Positions 18,932 to 27,567 of a DNA stretch of 64,000 bases are shown here, one piece after another (the stretch's first letter is position 1; every line of letters starts with the position of its first letter). The DNA is from Chryseobacterium paludis (GTDB taxonomy: Bacteria > Bacteroidota > Bacteroidia > Flavobacteriales > Weeksellaceae). The stretch is from positions 2,542,001 through 2,606,000 of the forward strand of contig NZ_CP099966.1 of NCBI RefSeq assembly GCF_025403485.1, written 5' to 3'. A program made the translations under genes and the position numbers. The notes beneath the pieces were generated by a model. It saw nothing but the letters and a program-made list of their open reading frames with translations, had not been told where the DNA came from and ran no database searches.

Positions 18932-19342
18932 TTATGCGAATTGGTCACAGAACTCCTGTAATGATTTATCGCCCAAAAACTGAATAACCAATTTTTCTGT
19001 TTCACTGAATAATGTATTCAAATGATTATTGATCTCTTTGCCAACGGTACACGCCGGATTTGGATTTTGATTTTTCTTTCCAAGAACTTCGGTATTTTTT
19101 ACCGCTGAGTAAATTTCGGAAATATTAATTGATTCGGCACTTCTTGCCAATTGGCTTCCACCTTCTTTTCCTTGTCTGCTTGTCACTAAACCAGCAGCTC
19201 TTAAAACACCTAATTCTTTACGAACAACTACAGGATTTATATTAATACTACCCGCCATCCATTCAGAAGTTAACCATTCCTGTGGACTTTCCGCCAATAA
19301 GGTCATAATATGTACTGCCGTAGCAAATCTTGTATTGTTCAT
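18932..19342 (-). CDS. Rrf2 family transcriptional regulator (YwnA-like)
   Basis: I choose MNNTRFATAVHIM at 19342 (136 residues); the frame reaches 19369 but that would start inside the promoter box. Winged-helix DNA-binding part: TSEWMAGSININPVVVRKELGVLRAAGLVTSRQGKEGGSQLAR, typical Rrf2. The Fe-S cysteines of IscR/NsrR are missing; one Cys (PACTVG) and a C-terminal Cys remain, so a thiol-based sensor is more likely. Operators in front of this gene and of the next gene suggest autoregulation and control of the NmrA-like and MBL genes. Confidence 0.85.
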   Translation of the reverse strand: MNNTRFATAVHIMTLLAESPQEWLTSEWMAGSININPVVVRKELGVLRAAGLVTSRQGKEGGSQLARSAESINISEIYSAVKNTEVLGKKNQNPNPACTVGKEINNHLNTLFSETEKLVIQFLGDKSLQEFCDQFA

Positions 19343-19355
19343 TATAATTACATGA

Positions 19356-19363
19356 CAAAGATA
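19356..19363 (-). promoter_or_regulatory. -7 promoter box of the Rrf2 gene
   Basis: On the minus strand TATCTTTG, a perfect TAnnTTTG, 13 bases before the ATG at 19342. A TTTTG at the expected -33 distance lies within the operator. Confidence 0.75.
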
Positions 19364-19372
19364 AAACAAATT

Positions 19373-19403
19373 TTTAACTGTAACAAAATTTATTACAGTT
19401 AAA
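19373..19403 (-). promoter_or_regulatory. Putative Rrf2 operator
   Basis: Perfect inverted repeat: TTTAACTGTAA (19373-19383), spacer CAAAATTTA, TTACAGTTAAA (19393-19403). It covers the -33 to spacer region of the Rrf2 promoter, a good position for repression. Confidence 0.7.
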
Positions 19404-19409
19404 TTTTTC

Positions 19410-20360
19410 TTAAAGTACTAATTTATCCAGATCCAACAGTAAATAATTGATATTCTGATTGATCGTTCTGGTTGCAGATTGCATCTGATTAAGCATTGCC
19501 GCACGATTTTGTAAATCATCAGCACGATAAAAACCACCATCACTGAAAATAACTGATGTATCAGCCTCGTTCTGGTTATCATCAAACTGATAATGCAGCC
19601 ATCTTTCCTTCATGTTCTGAATAATGGAATGCGATTCTTTATTGGAAAACTTTTTCTCAGTATACATATACCAGATAAAAGGTGGAAAATTGGGTGATTC
19701 CAACTTCTCATGCCAGACATCCCGTAGGAGATTTCTCTGATGGATAAACTCTACTTTTTTTCCTTTGGGGTTAAGTGTCGCCAAACCGAAACCTGCACCT
19801 AAAGCACCTCCGCTAATATCTATTGCACTACTCCATCCTTCATCTTTTACAATCCCGCCGGCAATTGATGCTGCTGCTCCTGCAACAATAGAGTATAAAA
19901 TCAATTTGTTATTTCTGGAAGCATTAAGGTTGTCTACATAGCTTCCGATCTGAGCTACACGTTCACCTTCACAGTCGAATTCCGCAGCCACAGCATCCAA
20001 TTCTGTTAAAGCAATGGTTATTTTACTGTTTATTCTCGTTTTAAGTTGTAGAACTTTAACCTGGGAACTTAATGAGGTATCTTTTTTCAGTTCCATAATT
20101 TCATGTACCTCATCCAGATTATCTAAGGCATTTAAAATAAGAATACTCTGATCGGAAAACATTCCTTTCAGTTCTTTATTTGCAGCCAAAACAGAATCAG
20201 AATTATATGATGGAAGCTTCTTGCTGTAATTATATTGAAATGGAGCTTTGCAGTAGCTATCTTTTAATGTCAGAATATTTTGTTTAATCGCTTGATTTTT
20301 CTTAGAAACACACGAAGTCAGTAAACTAAAAAAAGCAAAAAGGTAAAGTAGTTTTTTCAT
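19410..20360 (-). CDS. Uncharacterised lipoprotein
   Basis: I choose MKKLLYLFAFFSLLTSC at 20360 (316 residues), which gives a lipoprotein signal with the lipobox LTSC; the frame can be extended eleven codons without reason. The mature part is mostly helical with a small Gly/Ala-rich possible membrane-active stretch (SIVAGAAASIAGGI and GGALGAGFGLA, about residues 165-200). No family recognised. It is probably anchored in the inner or outer membrane. It lies directly upstream of the Rrf2 gene on the same strand but the strong operator/promoter between them suggests separate control. Confidence 0.75.
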   Translation of the reverse strand: MKKLLYLFAFFSLLTSCVSKKNQAIKQNILTLKDSYCKAPFQYNYSKKLPSYNSDSVLAANKELKGMFSDQSILILNALDNLDEVHEIMELKKDTSLSSQVKVLQLKTRINSKITIALTELDAVAAEFDCEGERVAQIGSYVDNLNASRNNKLILYSIVAGAAASIAGGIVKDEGWSSAIDISGGALGAGFGLATLNPKGKKVEFIHQRNLLRDVWHEKLESPNFPPFIWYMYTEKKFSNKESHSIIQNMKERWLHYQFDDNQNEADTSVIFSDGGFYRADDLQNRAAMLNQMQSATRTINQNINYLLLDLDKLVL

Positions 20361-20501
20361 CCAGTATATTTTTATGCAATGAGTCAATCGCAAAAAGGCT
20401 TCCTATTTTATTCATGATAAAATATGATAACTGCTGAATTTGCAGAAAATTATTCCGCCTTATGATCAATCTAAAGTACTAATTTAAGACAAATAAAAAA
20501 A

Positions 20502-20522
20502 TTTACCTGACATGCAGGTAAA
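20502..20522 (-). terminator. Terminator after the FKBP gene
   Basis: TTTACCTG, loop ACATG, CAGGTAAA; on the minus strand it is followed by a run of T residues. It lies 25 bases past the FKBP stop. Confidence 0.75.
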
Positions 20523-20546
20523 TTTTAATTCATATTTAAGGTTATC

Positions 20547-20981
20547 CTATTTTATACCCAATAATTCAACTTCAAAAATAAGCGTACTGTTTGGACCTAT
20601 TTCTTTGCTGATCTGCTCTTCACCATATGCCAAATTAGGCGGAAGGAATAATCTCCATTTACTTCCTACAGTCATTAATTGTAAAGCTTCTGTCCATCCC
20701 GAAATCACACGATTCAAAGGAAAAGATGCCGGAGTTCCTCTTTTCACTGAACTGTCAAATACATCACCTTTGATCGTTGTTCCATGATAGTGACATTTTA
20801 CGGTATCTTTTGCTTTTGGCTGAGCTCCGCTTCCCTCTGTTATGATCTCATATTGCAGACCACTTGGCAACGTTACCACACCATCTTTTTTGGCATTTTC
20901 TTCCATGAAGGCTTTTCCATCATTAAGGTTCTTTTCAGCCAATTCTTTTTTGCGTTTAAATAACATATCTGCTACTCCCAT
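20547..20981 (-). CDS. FKBP-type peptidyl-prolyl cis-trans isomerase
   Basis: 144 residues. A short helical N-terminus (FKRKKELAEKNLNDGKAFMEENAKKDGV) leads into a FKBP domain with LPSGLQYEIITEGSG, VKCHYHGTTIKGDVFDSS, the VISGWTEALQLM motif and PPNLAYGEE. This is the layout of FklB/FkpA-type isomerases. There is no signal peptide, so it is probably cytoplasmic. It catalyses prolyl bond isomerisation during folding. Single-gene unit with its own promoter box and terminator. Confidence 0.92.
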   Translation of the reverse strand: MGVADMLFKRKKELAEKNLNDGKAFMEENAKKDGVVTLPSGLQYEIITEGSGAQPKAKDTVKCHYHGTTIKGDVFDSSVKRGTPASFPLNRVISGWTEALQLMTVGSKWRLFLPPNLAYGEEQISKEIGPNSTLIFEVELLGIK

Positions 20982-20996
20982 TATTTAATTTTTTTA

Positions 20997-21004
20997 CAAA
21001 GATA
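20997..21004 (-). promoter_or_regulatory. -7 promoter box of the FKBP gene
   Basis: TATCTTTG on the minus strand, 15 bases before the FKBP start. Confidence 0.65.
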
Positions 21005-21113
21005 AACTTTCTGAAAAACACTGAAAATCTAATGTTAAGGAGATAAAACACTAAAATAACATTATCTTAACATGCAATCCAAAACTTGGTGTTATAATTG
21101 AATTTAAAAATTA

Positions 21114-22109
21114 ATGCCAATCCCAATACTATATAATAAGAAATTCAATGAACTGACGGAGGATGAAAAAGAACTCCTTAAAATCAATAAAAAAAGTATT
21201 TCCGATTTTGTTGAACAGTCATCTATCATAAGTGATGTAAATTATGCCACACGAAATGCGCACGCAAAAACGTATGCCGTTTTAAAAGGAGAATTTATAA
21301 TAAATCGTGATCTGCCGGATCAACTACAGCCTTTCTTTGATAAAGAAAGATATGAGTTGGTTATACGGTTTTCCAATGCTCACTTGAAAATTAAGCAATC
21401 TAAAAAAGATATTCCTGCGTATGGCTTTTCAGTAAAAATAAAAGATGACAATGGCGAGGTATTAGCGAATTATCCATTGGTTAATTTTCCTCTGTTTCCG
21501 GTAAACTCTGTAAGTACATTTCTGAAACTATTTACTTCAATCAACCATTTCTTCATCAAAAAGTGGAATAATTTATTCCCACTCCTTATTCAGATTGTAA
21601 AAGCAACACCTTCTTTATTTACCTTTTCATTTTTAAAAAATATAGTCAGATTGATTGGGCAGCGGAATCATTTCTTCCTGTCATTTGACTACCATTCTAT
21701 TGGAGCCTACCGATTAGGGGAATATGTGATGAAAATACAGCTCAGTCCAAAATCCGTGGAAAAGAATTTTGGCAGGAAAATGAACACCCGTGAGGCTATT
21801 GAAAGCTATTTTACAACCAATGATTATACTGCGGATGTATTCATTCAGCTCTGCTATGATTTAAAGGATCAGCCGATCAATAAGTTGAACCGGGAATGGA
21901 AAAACTCACCATTAATCAAAGTAGGAGAAGTTAAAATCGAAAAAAATTCTATACTAGAGCGTACCTGTGAAAATGAATTATTATCCTTTAATCCTTTTGA
22001 AAGCAAAACCATCTTTCAGCCTGTAGGCAAAATACAGAAACTCCGGGATGAAACATATAAGGTTTCTGTGCAAACCCGGCGTAAGATCAACAAGTTGTTG
22101 CATGGATAA
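21114..22109 (+). CDS. Catalase-related (y4iL-like) putative haem protein
   Basis: 331 residues, much shorter than a true catalase (about 480-500). Features reminiscent of the catalase fold are NAHAKTYAVLKGEF (about 45-58; position of the distal His), YELVIRFSNAHLK (about 82), and AYRLGEYVMKIQLSP (about 195), comparable to the Y-R-x-G...K...P stretch of catalase-like haem proteins. The proximal R-x-x-x-Y motif of catalases is not seen. Another peroxidase-like or lipid-modifying haem role is possible. No signal peptide. It stands alone between FKBP and TerC. Confidence 0.55.
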   Translation: MPIPILYNKKFNELTEDEKELLKINKKSISDFVEQSSIISDVNYATRNAHAKTYAVLKGEFIINRDLPDQLQPFFDKERYELVIRFSNAHLKIKQSKKDIPAYGFSVKIKDDNGEVLANYPLVNFPLFPVNSVSTFLKLFTSINHFFIKKWNNLFPLLIQIVKATPSLFTFSFLKNIVRLIGQRNHFFLSFDYHSIGAYRLGEYVMKIQLSPKSVEKNFGRKMNTREAIESYFTTNDYTADVFIQLCYDLKDQPINKLNREWKNSPLIKVGEVKIEKNSILERTCENELLSFNPFESKTIFQPVGKIQKLRDETYKVSVQTRRKINKLLHG

Positions 22110-22142
22110 CCTAAGTGGAAATCCTTTCTATGATAAAATAAA

Positions 22143-22168
22143 AAAGCCTTACTTTTCAGTAAGGCTTT
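22143..22168. terminator. Bidirectional terminator between catalase-like gene and terC
   Basis: AAAGCCTTACT, loop TTTC, AGTAAGGCTTT, perfect 11-base arms; six bases before the terC stop. Confidence 0.85.
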
Positions 22169-22173
22169 AATCG

Positions 22174-23211
22174 TTATTTTTCTTCTAATTTCTCTTTTTC
22201 ATCTTCCTTTTTCTCCGGGAACATGATTGATAAAAGAACCGAGATCACCAATACTCCACCTACTATTCCCAATGAAATAGGAGAAGAAATATGGATCCAT
22301 GGTGCAATTAACATTTTAACTCCAATAAAGGATAATATAATCGCCAGACCATATGGCAATTTGCTGAACATATGAATAAAATTCGCTAATAGGAAATAAA
22401 GTGATCTTAGTCCTAAAATGGCAAAAATATTTGATGTATAAAGAATGAAAGGATCATCTGAAATGGCAAAAATCGCAGGGATTGAGTCTACCGCAAAAAG
22501 AACATCGGTAAATTCGATAACTCCTACCACTACTAAAAGTGGCGTTGCCATTTTTATTCCATTCTGGATTGTGAAGAATTTATCACCATCATAATTATCT
22601 GAAACTTTCCAAAAGCTTTTAATTAATCTTGCTCCTGCTGTATTGCTATAGTCTTCATCATCATCGTCATCTCCGTCACCCCATGATTTAATACCTGCAT
22701 AAACAAGGAATAAACCGAACAGCATCATAACAATATTAATTTTAACAGCCTCACCGAAAATATTCATTTCAGGCAAATACGTTAAGTTGATAAGACCAAC
22801 TCCTGCAAAAATAAATATAGCCCTGAACAGTAATGCTCCGATAATCCCCCAGAATAAAACTTTGTGATGTAAATATTTTGGAACTTTAAAGAATCCGAAA
22901 ACAAGAATAAATACAAATAAATTATCTACAGAAAGAGCTTTTTCAATCCAATATGCTGCCTGATATTGTGTAAACTTTTCTACGGCCAGAGCATGGCCAT
23001 CGGATTGGTTGAAAACCCAATATACTACTCCTGAAAAAATCATGGATAATGAAATCCATACAACTGACCAGATCGTAGCTTCTTTAGATGAAACCTCGTG
23101 ACTTTTTTTATTGAAAACTCCTAAATCCAGAAGTAACATGACAACAACTGTTATCGCGAATCCCCACACCAAACCTGGATGCAGTTCTAAAATACTTTGA
23201 TGTTTTTCCAC
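22174..23211 (-). CDS. TerC/Alx family integral membrane protein
   Basis: 345 residues, starting at GTG (an in-frame stop lies just upstream). About nine membrane segments; the TerC signatures are YWIEKALSVDNLFVFILVFGFF (about 84-105) and ELTDVLFAVDSIPAIFAI-type sequence EFTDVLFAVDSIPAIFAI at about 228-245, with the conserved Asp and Glu residues that probably bind metal. A Asp/Glu-rich cytoplasmic loop (GDGDDDDDEDYS) lies between the halves. TerC/Alx proteins export or balance Mn2+ and take part in tellurite and stress resistance. It heads toward the rest of the Ter locus on the same strand. Confidence 0.92.
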   Translation of the reverse strand: MEKHQSILELHPGLVWGFAITVVVMLLLDLGVFNKKSHEVSSKEATIWSVVWISLSMIFSGVVYWVFNQSDGHALAVEKFTQYQAAYWIEKALSVDNLFVFILVFGFFKVPKYLHHKVLFWGIIGALLFRAIFIFAGVGLINLTYLPEMNIFGEAVKINIVMMLFGLFLVYAGIKSWGDGDDDDDEDYSNTAGARLIKSFWKVSDNYDGDKFFTIQNGIKMATPLLVVVGVIEFTDVLFAVDSIPAIFAISDDPFILYTSNIFAILGLRSLYFLLANFIHMFSKLPYGLAIILSFIGVKMLIAPWIHISSPISLGIVGGVLVISVLLSIMFPEKKEDEKEKLEEK

Positions 23212-23389
23212 TTTTATTATGTGTTATTATACGATAAAAGCAATAGCTGTACAAAGTACAATTATTGCTGTTTTTTTTCTGAATGCATAGATACAATTAA
23301 TTTCAATAGCAATCTTTCGAGTAATTTATTTATAAAAATAAAAACCCGACTTGTACCGAATATCAATTACTTCTAAAACAATTTCTATT

Positions 23390-24001
23390 TTACAGATATT
23401 TCTGCTGTACTGTCTGAATCGTTTGCTCCAATTTTTTATCCGCAGTAGGATCTCCAATCGCATTGAATTTCCATTCTCCGTTTCTCTTATAGAAAACTCC
23501 CATTACCATGGCAACGTGTCCACTAAATGATGCATCATTAGCAATATCATATTTAGCAAAAACCTCTCTTACATTGGTAGGTGTTCCTTCATAAATACGG
23601 ATTGAAGCAAAAGGAATAGTTCCGAAATCCTGTCCTCTGTAGCTATTTAATACCATAGCAACATGTTCAACACTTGCATCCAACTGACTGAAATCTACAG
23701 TGATTACCTCATTATCAAGACCATCATCCCCATCTACATCTCCTGTAAGATCATCCCCACTGTGTTTTACGGATCCGTTTTTAGATTTTAAATTTCCGAA
23801 GTAGATCACTTCAGTAGCATTTTTGTTTGAGTCATATAAGATACAGCTCCCATCTAAGTCTACTGCTTCTTTTTTACTTCCGCCAAAAAAACTTTTTTTC
23901 TCTATCGCACCCCAGTTGATACCAACACAAGCTTGCGTAAGAGCCGTTCCGTTTTCTTTAGTAAGGTTAATTCTTTGACCTTTTTGTAAGTTAATAGCCA
24001 T
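23390..24001 (-). CDS. TerD family stress protein
   Basis: 203 residues with the TerD fold: MAINLQKGQRINLTKENG, VGINWG, the DLDGSCILYD strand, and the calcium-binding segment GDVDGDDGLDNEVITVDFSQLD. The Asp clusters of the two Ca2+ sites are present. Compared with the second TerD copy it has a short insertion (IEKKSFFGGSKKEA). Cytoplasmic, possibly at the membrane with TerC. It lies 69 bases downstream of the 306-residue gene. Confidence 0.92.
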   Translation of the reverse strand: MAINLQKGQRINLTKENGTALTQACVGINWGAIEKKSFFGGSKKEAVDLDGSCILYDSNKNATEVIYFGNLKSKNGSVKHSGDDLTGDVDGDDGLDNEVITVDFSQLDASVEHVAMVLNSYRGQDFGTIPFASIRIYEGTPTNVREVFAKYDIANDASFSGHVAMVMGVFYKRNGEWKFNAIGDPTADKKLEQTIQTVQQKYL

Positions 24002-24070
24002 CTTTTTATGTTTAGTTATTTTTTATTGTTTGGTTAAAAGATGAATTTATTTTTCACCTATTTACCTTCT

Positions 24071-24991
24071 TTAATTATTCAAATTCAAATTGAGCATTGC
24101 CCTAAGAATATTGGTTTCTTCGTTAACATCAAATATTTTGCTCATAATATCAACACTTTCCAGGTTTCGCAGATAGTCTTTTAAAACGGATTCCACATCA
24201 TCCGGCAACGCTCGTTTCCTTTCGTCTATGGATTCTTCCAATTCTTCATTTTTATTTTTCAGCTGATTGATAATCAAAATCTGATTGGATTCGTTTTCAG
24301 AAGTATTTAAATATGCAAGTTCATCATCGATCAGATAAAGTCTTTTCTCTTCAACATTGAAAATAAAATGTTCATCGGATTGAAAGATCTTAAACAACTC
24401 ATATTCGTTCCTATCGATGCGATATCCACACATAAAGCGAACTTTAAAATTCTGTATATTAAGCTTACCCAATAGCTTTCTTTCTATCGAATAATCCTGA
24501 TACTGATAAGAAGGAACCTGATGAAACTTAAGTTTCGATTCATCTGCTTCCGTTCTATAAAATTCTGCTCCATATTTTTTTTGAAAATATAAAACATCAT
24601 TCCAGTTCAGGGTAAATTTGTCTTCTGTAAGATCTTTATACAAATTCTTCAGATGCTTGGAAAATATACCACTGTACATCTTCCTGTCTATTTCAAAACT
24701 ATCAACTTTCTTTTCCTCAAAAGCTGAAATATATTGGTTATTGATATTGATCTCGTTAATAACAGCCAATAAATTGTTTTCCTTTTTCTTTTTAATTTTG
24801 GTCAGCAATTCTATCAGACTGTCGGTATACTGCAGATGAAAAAGCTCCAGTTTACTATAATCTAATGCTTTATTTTCATTGAATAAGTTATGTATAATAT
24901 CTGTTTTAATGTAAATCGATATTATATCAACATTTTCAAAGAAGTTAGAAAGAAGCTTAAGCTTTGTTAATCTTCTTTTACTTTGAGACAT
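24071..24991 (-). CDS. Uncharacterised protein within the Ter locus
   Basis: I choose the ATG at 24991 (MSQSKRRLTKLKLL, 306 residues); the longer frame needs a GTG at 25015. No family recognised. There is no signal or membrane segment; it is largely helical with a coiled coil near residues 235-265 (LKNKNEELEESIDERKR). A beta-containing centre has QNFKVRFMCGYRIDRNEYELF. It sits between telA and terD with short gaps, so it is likely a true component of this Ter system. Confidence 0.75.
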   Translation of the reverse strand: MSQSKRRLTKLKLLSNFFENVDIISIYIKTDIIHNLFNENKALDYSKLELFHLQYTDSLIELLTKIKKKKENNLLAVINEININNQYISAFEEKKVDSFEIDRKMYSGIFSKHLKNLYKDLTEDKFTLNWNDVLYFQKKYGAEFYRTEADESKLKFHQVPSYQYQDYSIERKLLGKLNIQNFKVRFMCGYRIDRNEYELFKIFQSDEHFIFNVEEKRLYLIDDELAYLNTSENESNQILIINQLKNKNEELEESIDERKRALPDDVESVLKDYLRNLESVDIMSKIFDVNEETNILRAMLNLNLNN

Positions 24992-25030
24992 TATGATTAC
25001 TGCTTCATCATCCACCGGTATATCGTATTA

Positions 25031-26191
25031 TTAACCTCTAATATTTGCTTTCAATTCGCTTTCTAATGTCTGTAGATCCTGATCCAGTTTTCTTCTGTTT
25101 TCGGTACCTTGTTTTTGGATCTGCTTCACTTCATTCAATGTATTGATCAACATTGCTGTTGTTTCTTTCAGTGTTTCAGCAGAAACAATGGTCTGCTCAT
25201 TAGCTTTAGCAACATTTCTTGAATTCTGACCCAGGCGCTCTGCATTTTTTCTAAGTATCTCTTCTGTCGTAGAAGATACTTTCTGCTGAATTTCAATATT
25301 CTGCTGTTGTCTGTGCATTGCAACAGCTAAGGAAAGTTGGTTTTTCCATACTGGCAAAGTCGTTGTAAGGATAGTCTGTGCTTTCTCAGCAATAGAAACG
25401 TTATTGTTTTGAACCAGTCTGATCTGTGGAAGAGACTGCATCATGATCAAACGTACTACTTTAAGATCAGCTAATCTTCTGTCTAATCTGTTGATAAAAT
25501 CTCTTTTATCAGCAATTTGATAATCGGCATAATTCTGAACATTAGCCTCCATTTCTGCAAGTTCTCCCGATGCTCTTTCCATTCTTAAATTCCCAGCAAT
25601 CACAAGATCTTCAATTTGCTTGATAGAATTTACGTTACTGTCAAAAATAGTCTGTAATACAGCATTATCTTTTGTAGAAGTAATGATTCCAGCATTTACT
25701 TTATACGAGATCTGGTCGATATTATTAACGATCTTATCATACTTCGCAAATAAGTTTTCTACCTGGGTGATCATCTTTTTCATGAATGGCAAACGACTGA
25801 AAAAGCCTTTCACTTTATTGCCACCGTTGATTTCATCAACATCCACATAATTAAGTTCGACCAATAAATTATTGATCAGCTCTCCTACTTCGCCAGAATT
25901 TGATCTTCTTACATTATTTAAAAAACTATCACTTTGATTAGCTAAAGTTTTTTGAAGTTCAGAACCAAAATTCACGATAGAACCAGGATTGGTCTCATCT
26001 ATAGCATTAGCTGCAGTTTCATATTTCTGAAGATCTGCACCTTGTATCTGGGTTAGATTTACATTTCCGTCTCTATCAACTAGAACCGGAGGTACTCCCT
26101 GAGCTGGTTGACTCTGCTGATTGGGCTCAAAGGTTTTAAGAGGTTCAATCGGCTGAATTGGGTCATTGGATTGATTTGATTGGTTATCCAT
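25031..26191 (-). CDS. Toxic anion resistance protein TelA family
   Basis: 386 residues. After a low-complexity Gln/Pro/Asn-rich start (about 1-40) comes the helical TelA domain: LPFMKKMITQVENLFAKYDKIVNNIDQI, RLADLKVVRLIMMQSLPQIRLVQNNN, TLPVWKNQLSLAVAMHRQQQ. The C-terminus is coiled-coil. TelA proteins accompany TerD in tellurite and toxic-anion resistance; biochemical function is unsettled. It begins six bases after the terD stop. Confidence 0.92.
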   Translation of the reverse strand: MDNQSNQSNDPIQPIEPLKTFEPNQQSQPAQGVPPVLVDRDGNVNLTQIQGADLQKYETAANAIDETNPGSIVNFGSELQKTLANQSDSFLNNVRRSNSGEVGELINNLLVELNYVDVDEINGGNKVKGFFSRLPFMKKMITQVENLFAKYDKIVNNIDQISYKVNAGIITSTKDNAVLQTIFDSNVNSIKQIEDLVIAGNLRMERASGELAEMEANVQNYADYQIADKRDFINRLDRRLADLKVVRLIMMQSLPQIRLVQNNNVSIAEKAQTILTTTLPVWKNQLSLAVAMHRQQQNIEIQQKVSSTTEEILRKNAERLGQNSRNVAKANEQTIVSAETLKETTAMLINTLNEVKQIQKQGTENRRKLDQDLQTLESELKANIRG

Positions 26192-26197
26192 AATAGA

Positions 26198-26752
26198 TTA
26201 TTGATAGATTGATACAAATTTTTCAAGACCATCTCTTTGTCCACTTCCTACAGCTTCAAATTTCCACTCTCCATTTCTGTTGTATATTCTTCCGAATTCA
26301 ACAGCTGTTTCGATAGAGAAATCTTCATCTAATTCATATTTTAAGATTTCTTCATTCGTATCTGTATTGAAAATTCTAATGAAAGAATTTCTTACCTGTC
26401 CGAAGTTTTGTTTTCTGGATTCTGCTTCATGTATCGTAACAACTACTGTAATTTCTTTTACAGCATCATCAATTTTAGTTAAATCAATCTTGATTTGCTC
26501 ATCATCTCCTGCTCCATCTCCTGTTAAATTATCACCTGTGTGAATAACTGCTTTATCCGGAGACTCAAGATTGTTATAAAAAATGAAGTGATTATCTGAA
26601 ACTAATTTTTTGTTTTCTCCCAATAAAAATAAAGAAGCATCTAAATCGAAAGCACCTCCCGTAGATGTATTATTGATATCCCATCCTAAACCTACTGTGA
26701 ATTTAGGTGCATTTATATTTTCTCTTTGTCCTTTCTGTAAGTTAATAGCCAT
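26198..26752 (-). CDS. TerD family stress protein (second copy)
   Basis: 184 residues: MAINLQKGQRENINAPKFTVGLGWDINNTSTGGAFDLDASLFLLG, then GDNLTGDGAGDDEQIKIDLTKI with both Ca2+-binding Asp clusters, and IYNRNGEWKFEAVGSG at the end. This is the standard TerD length, and closer to canonical TerD/TerE than the first copy. Its start overlaps the end of the phosphoribosyltransferase gene by 11 bases, showing tight operon coupling. Confidence 0.93.
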   Translation of the reverse strand: MAINLQKGQRENINAPKFTVGLGWDINNTSTGGAFDLDASLFLLGENKKLVSDNHFIFYNNLESPDKAVIHTGDNLTGDGAGDDEQIKIDLTKIDDAVKEITVVVTIHEAESRKQNFGQVRNSFIRIFNTDTNEEILKYELDEDFSIETAVEFGRIYNRNGEWKFEAVGSGQRDGLEKFVSIYQ

Positions 26753-27566
26753 AATATAATTCGGTTTGTGTTAAAGTGTTTATGTTATTTTCGTATTCTT
26801 TTATTAAATGATAATTGTTGCTGATAGCTAATTCCAGCAGATCATCCATATGTTCCTTTTTTACTTTAGACGTAAGATATTCAAAATTACTTGATTCTAA
26901 CCCTAAAATATATTTTACAATTCTTGTATTGAACTGAAAACTGGGCTTTATCATGACCTCTACAATGTGCTCGACATTTTTTACAGCGTAGTAATTGAAG
27001 TAATTTTCGATAGTCGGATCAATATCAAAATTCATCAACTCAGCATAATATAAGAATATAAAATCCGCCTGTACAGCATATTCATCTAATATTTTGTTCA
27101 CTGTATGTTCGTGACTTCCTGTAATTTTTATATCATCTATAAAAATACAAAGTTTTCCGCGTAAAAAATCCTTATCGATATAATAAGTATCATTGGCAAT
27201 CAAATTTTTACGATCTTCAAAACTAAGATTTCCATAATCTGTGGTATAGGTATGATTACGGTTTATCTTTGAGAGAATACTTGATTTCTTTCCTCTCTGA
27301 AACAGATAAAAATCCAAGCACTTTTTAAAGTAGAAGCACAAAAAATTAGAAGCTGTAGGAATTGCCATATAAGGACTTGGTAAAATCACAATCTCTTTAT
27401 CGACATTGAAAAGTCCTTCGTTATGAGAAATAAACCCATCGAATAGTTCCTTAGCAAACTTTTCGGCATAAGATTTATCTCCATACTTAAAATAACTGTA
27501 TTCTGCAGGGGAAAAAGTAAACTCTTTTGCAGAATGGATATGGTGTAAACTGTACCTCTTGTTCAT
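26742..27566 (-). CDS. Phosphoribosyltransferase-domain protein of the Ter locus
   Basis: I choose MNKRYSLHHIHSAKEF at 27566 (274 residues), one base after the HAD gene stop; the longer frame to 27620 overlaps HAD by 53 bases. The PRPP-binding motif of type I phosphoribosyltransferases is visible as LCIFIDDIKITGSHEHTV (about 150-167). Ter operons commonly carry PRTase and HAD genes proposed (Anantharaman, Iyer and Aravind) to make a nucleoside-like metabolite. An ATP-grasp partner, often present, is not found here. Confidence 0.75.
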   Translation of the reverse strand: MNKRYSLHHIHSAKEFTFSPAEYSYFKYGDKSYAEKFAKELFDGFISHNEGLFNVDKEIVILPSPYMAIPTASNFLCFYFKKCLDFYLFQRGKKSSILSKINRNHTYTTDYGNLSFEDRKNLIANDTYYIDKDFLRGKLCIFIDDIKITGSHEHTVNKILDEYAVQADFIFLYYAELMNFDIDPTIENYFNYYAVKNVEHIVEVMIKPSFQFNTRIVKYILGLESSNFEYLTSKVKKEHMDDLLELAISNNYHLIKEYENNINTLTQTELYYGY

Positions 27567-27567
27567 G

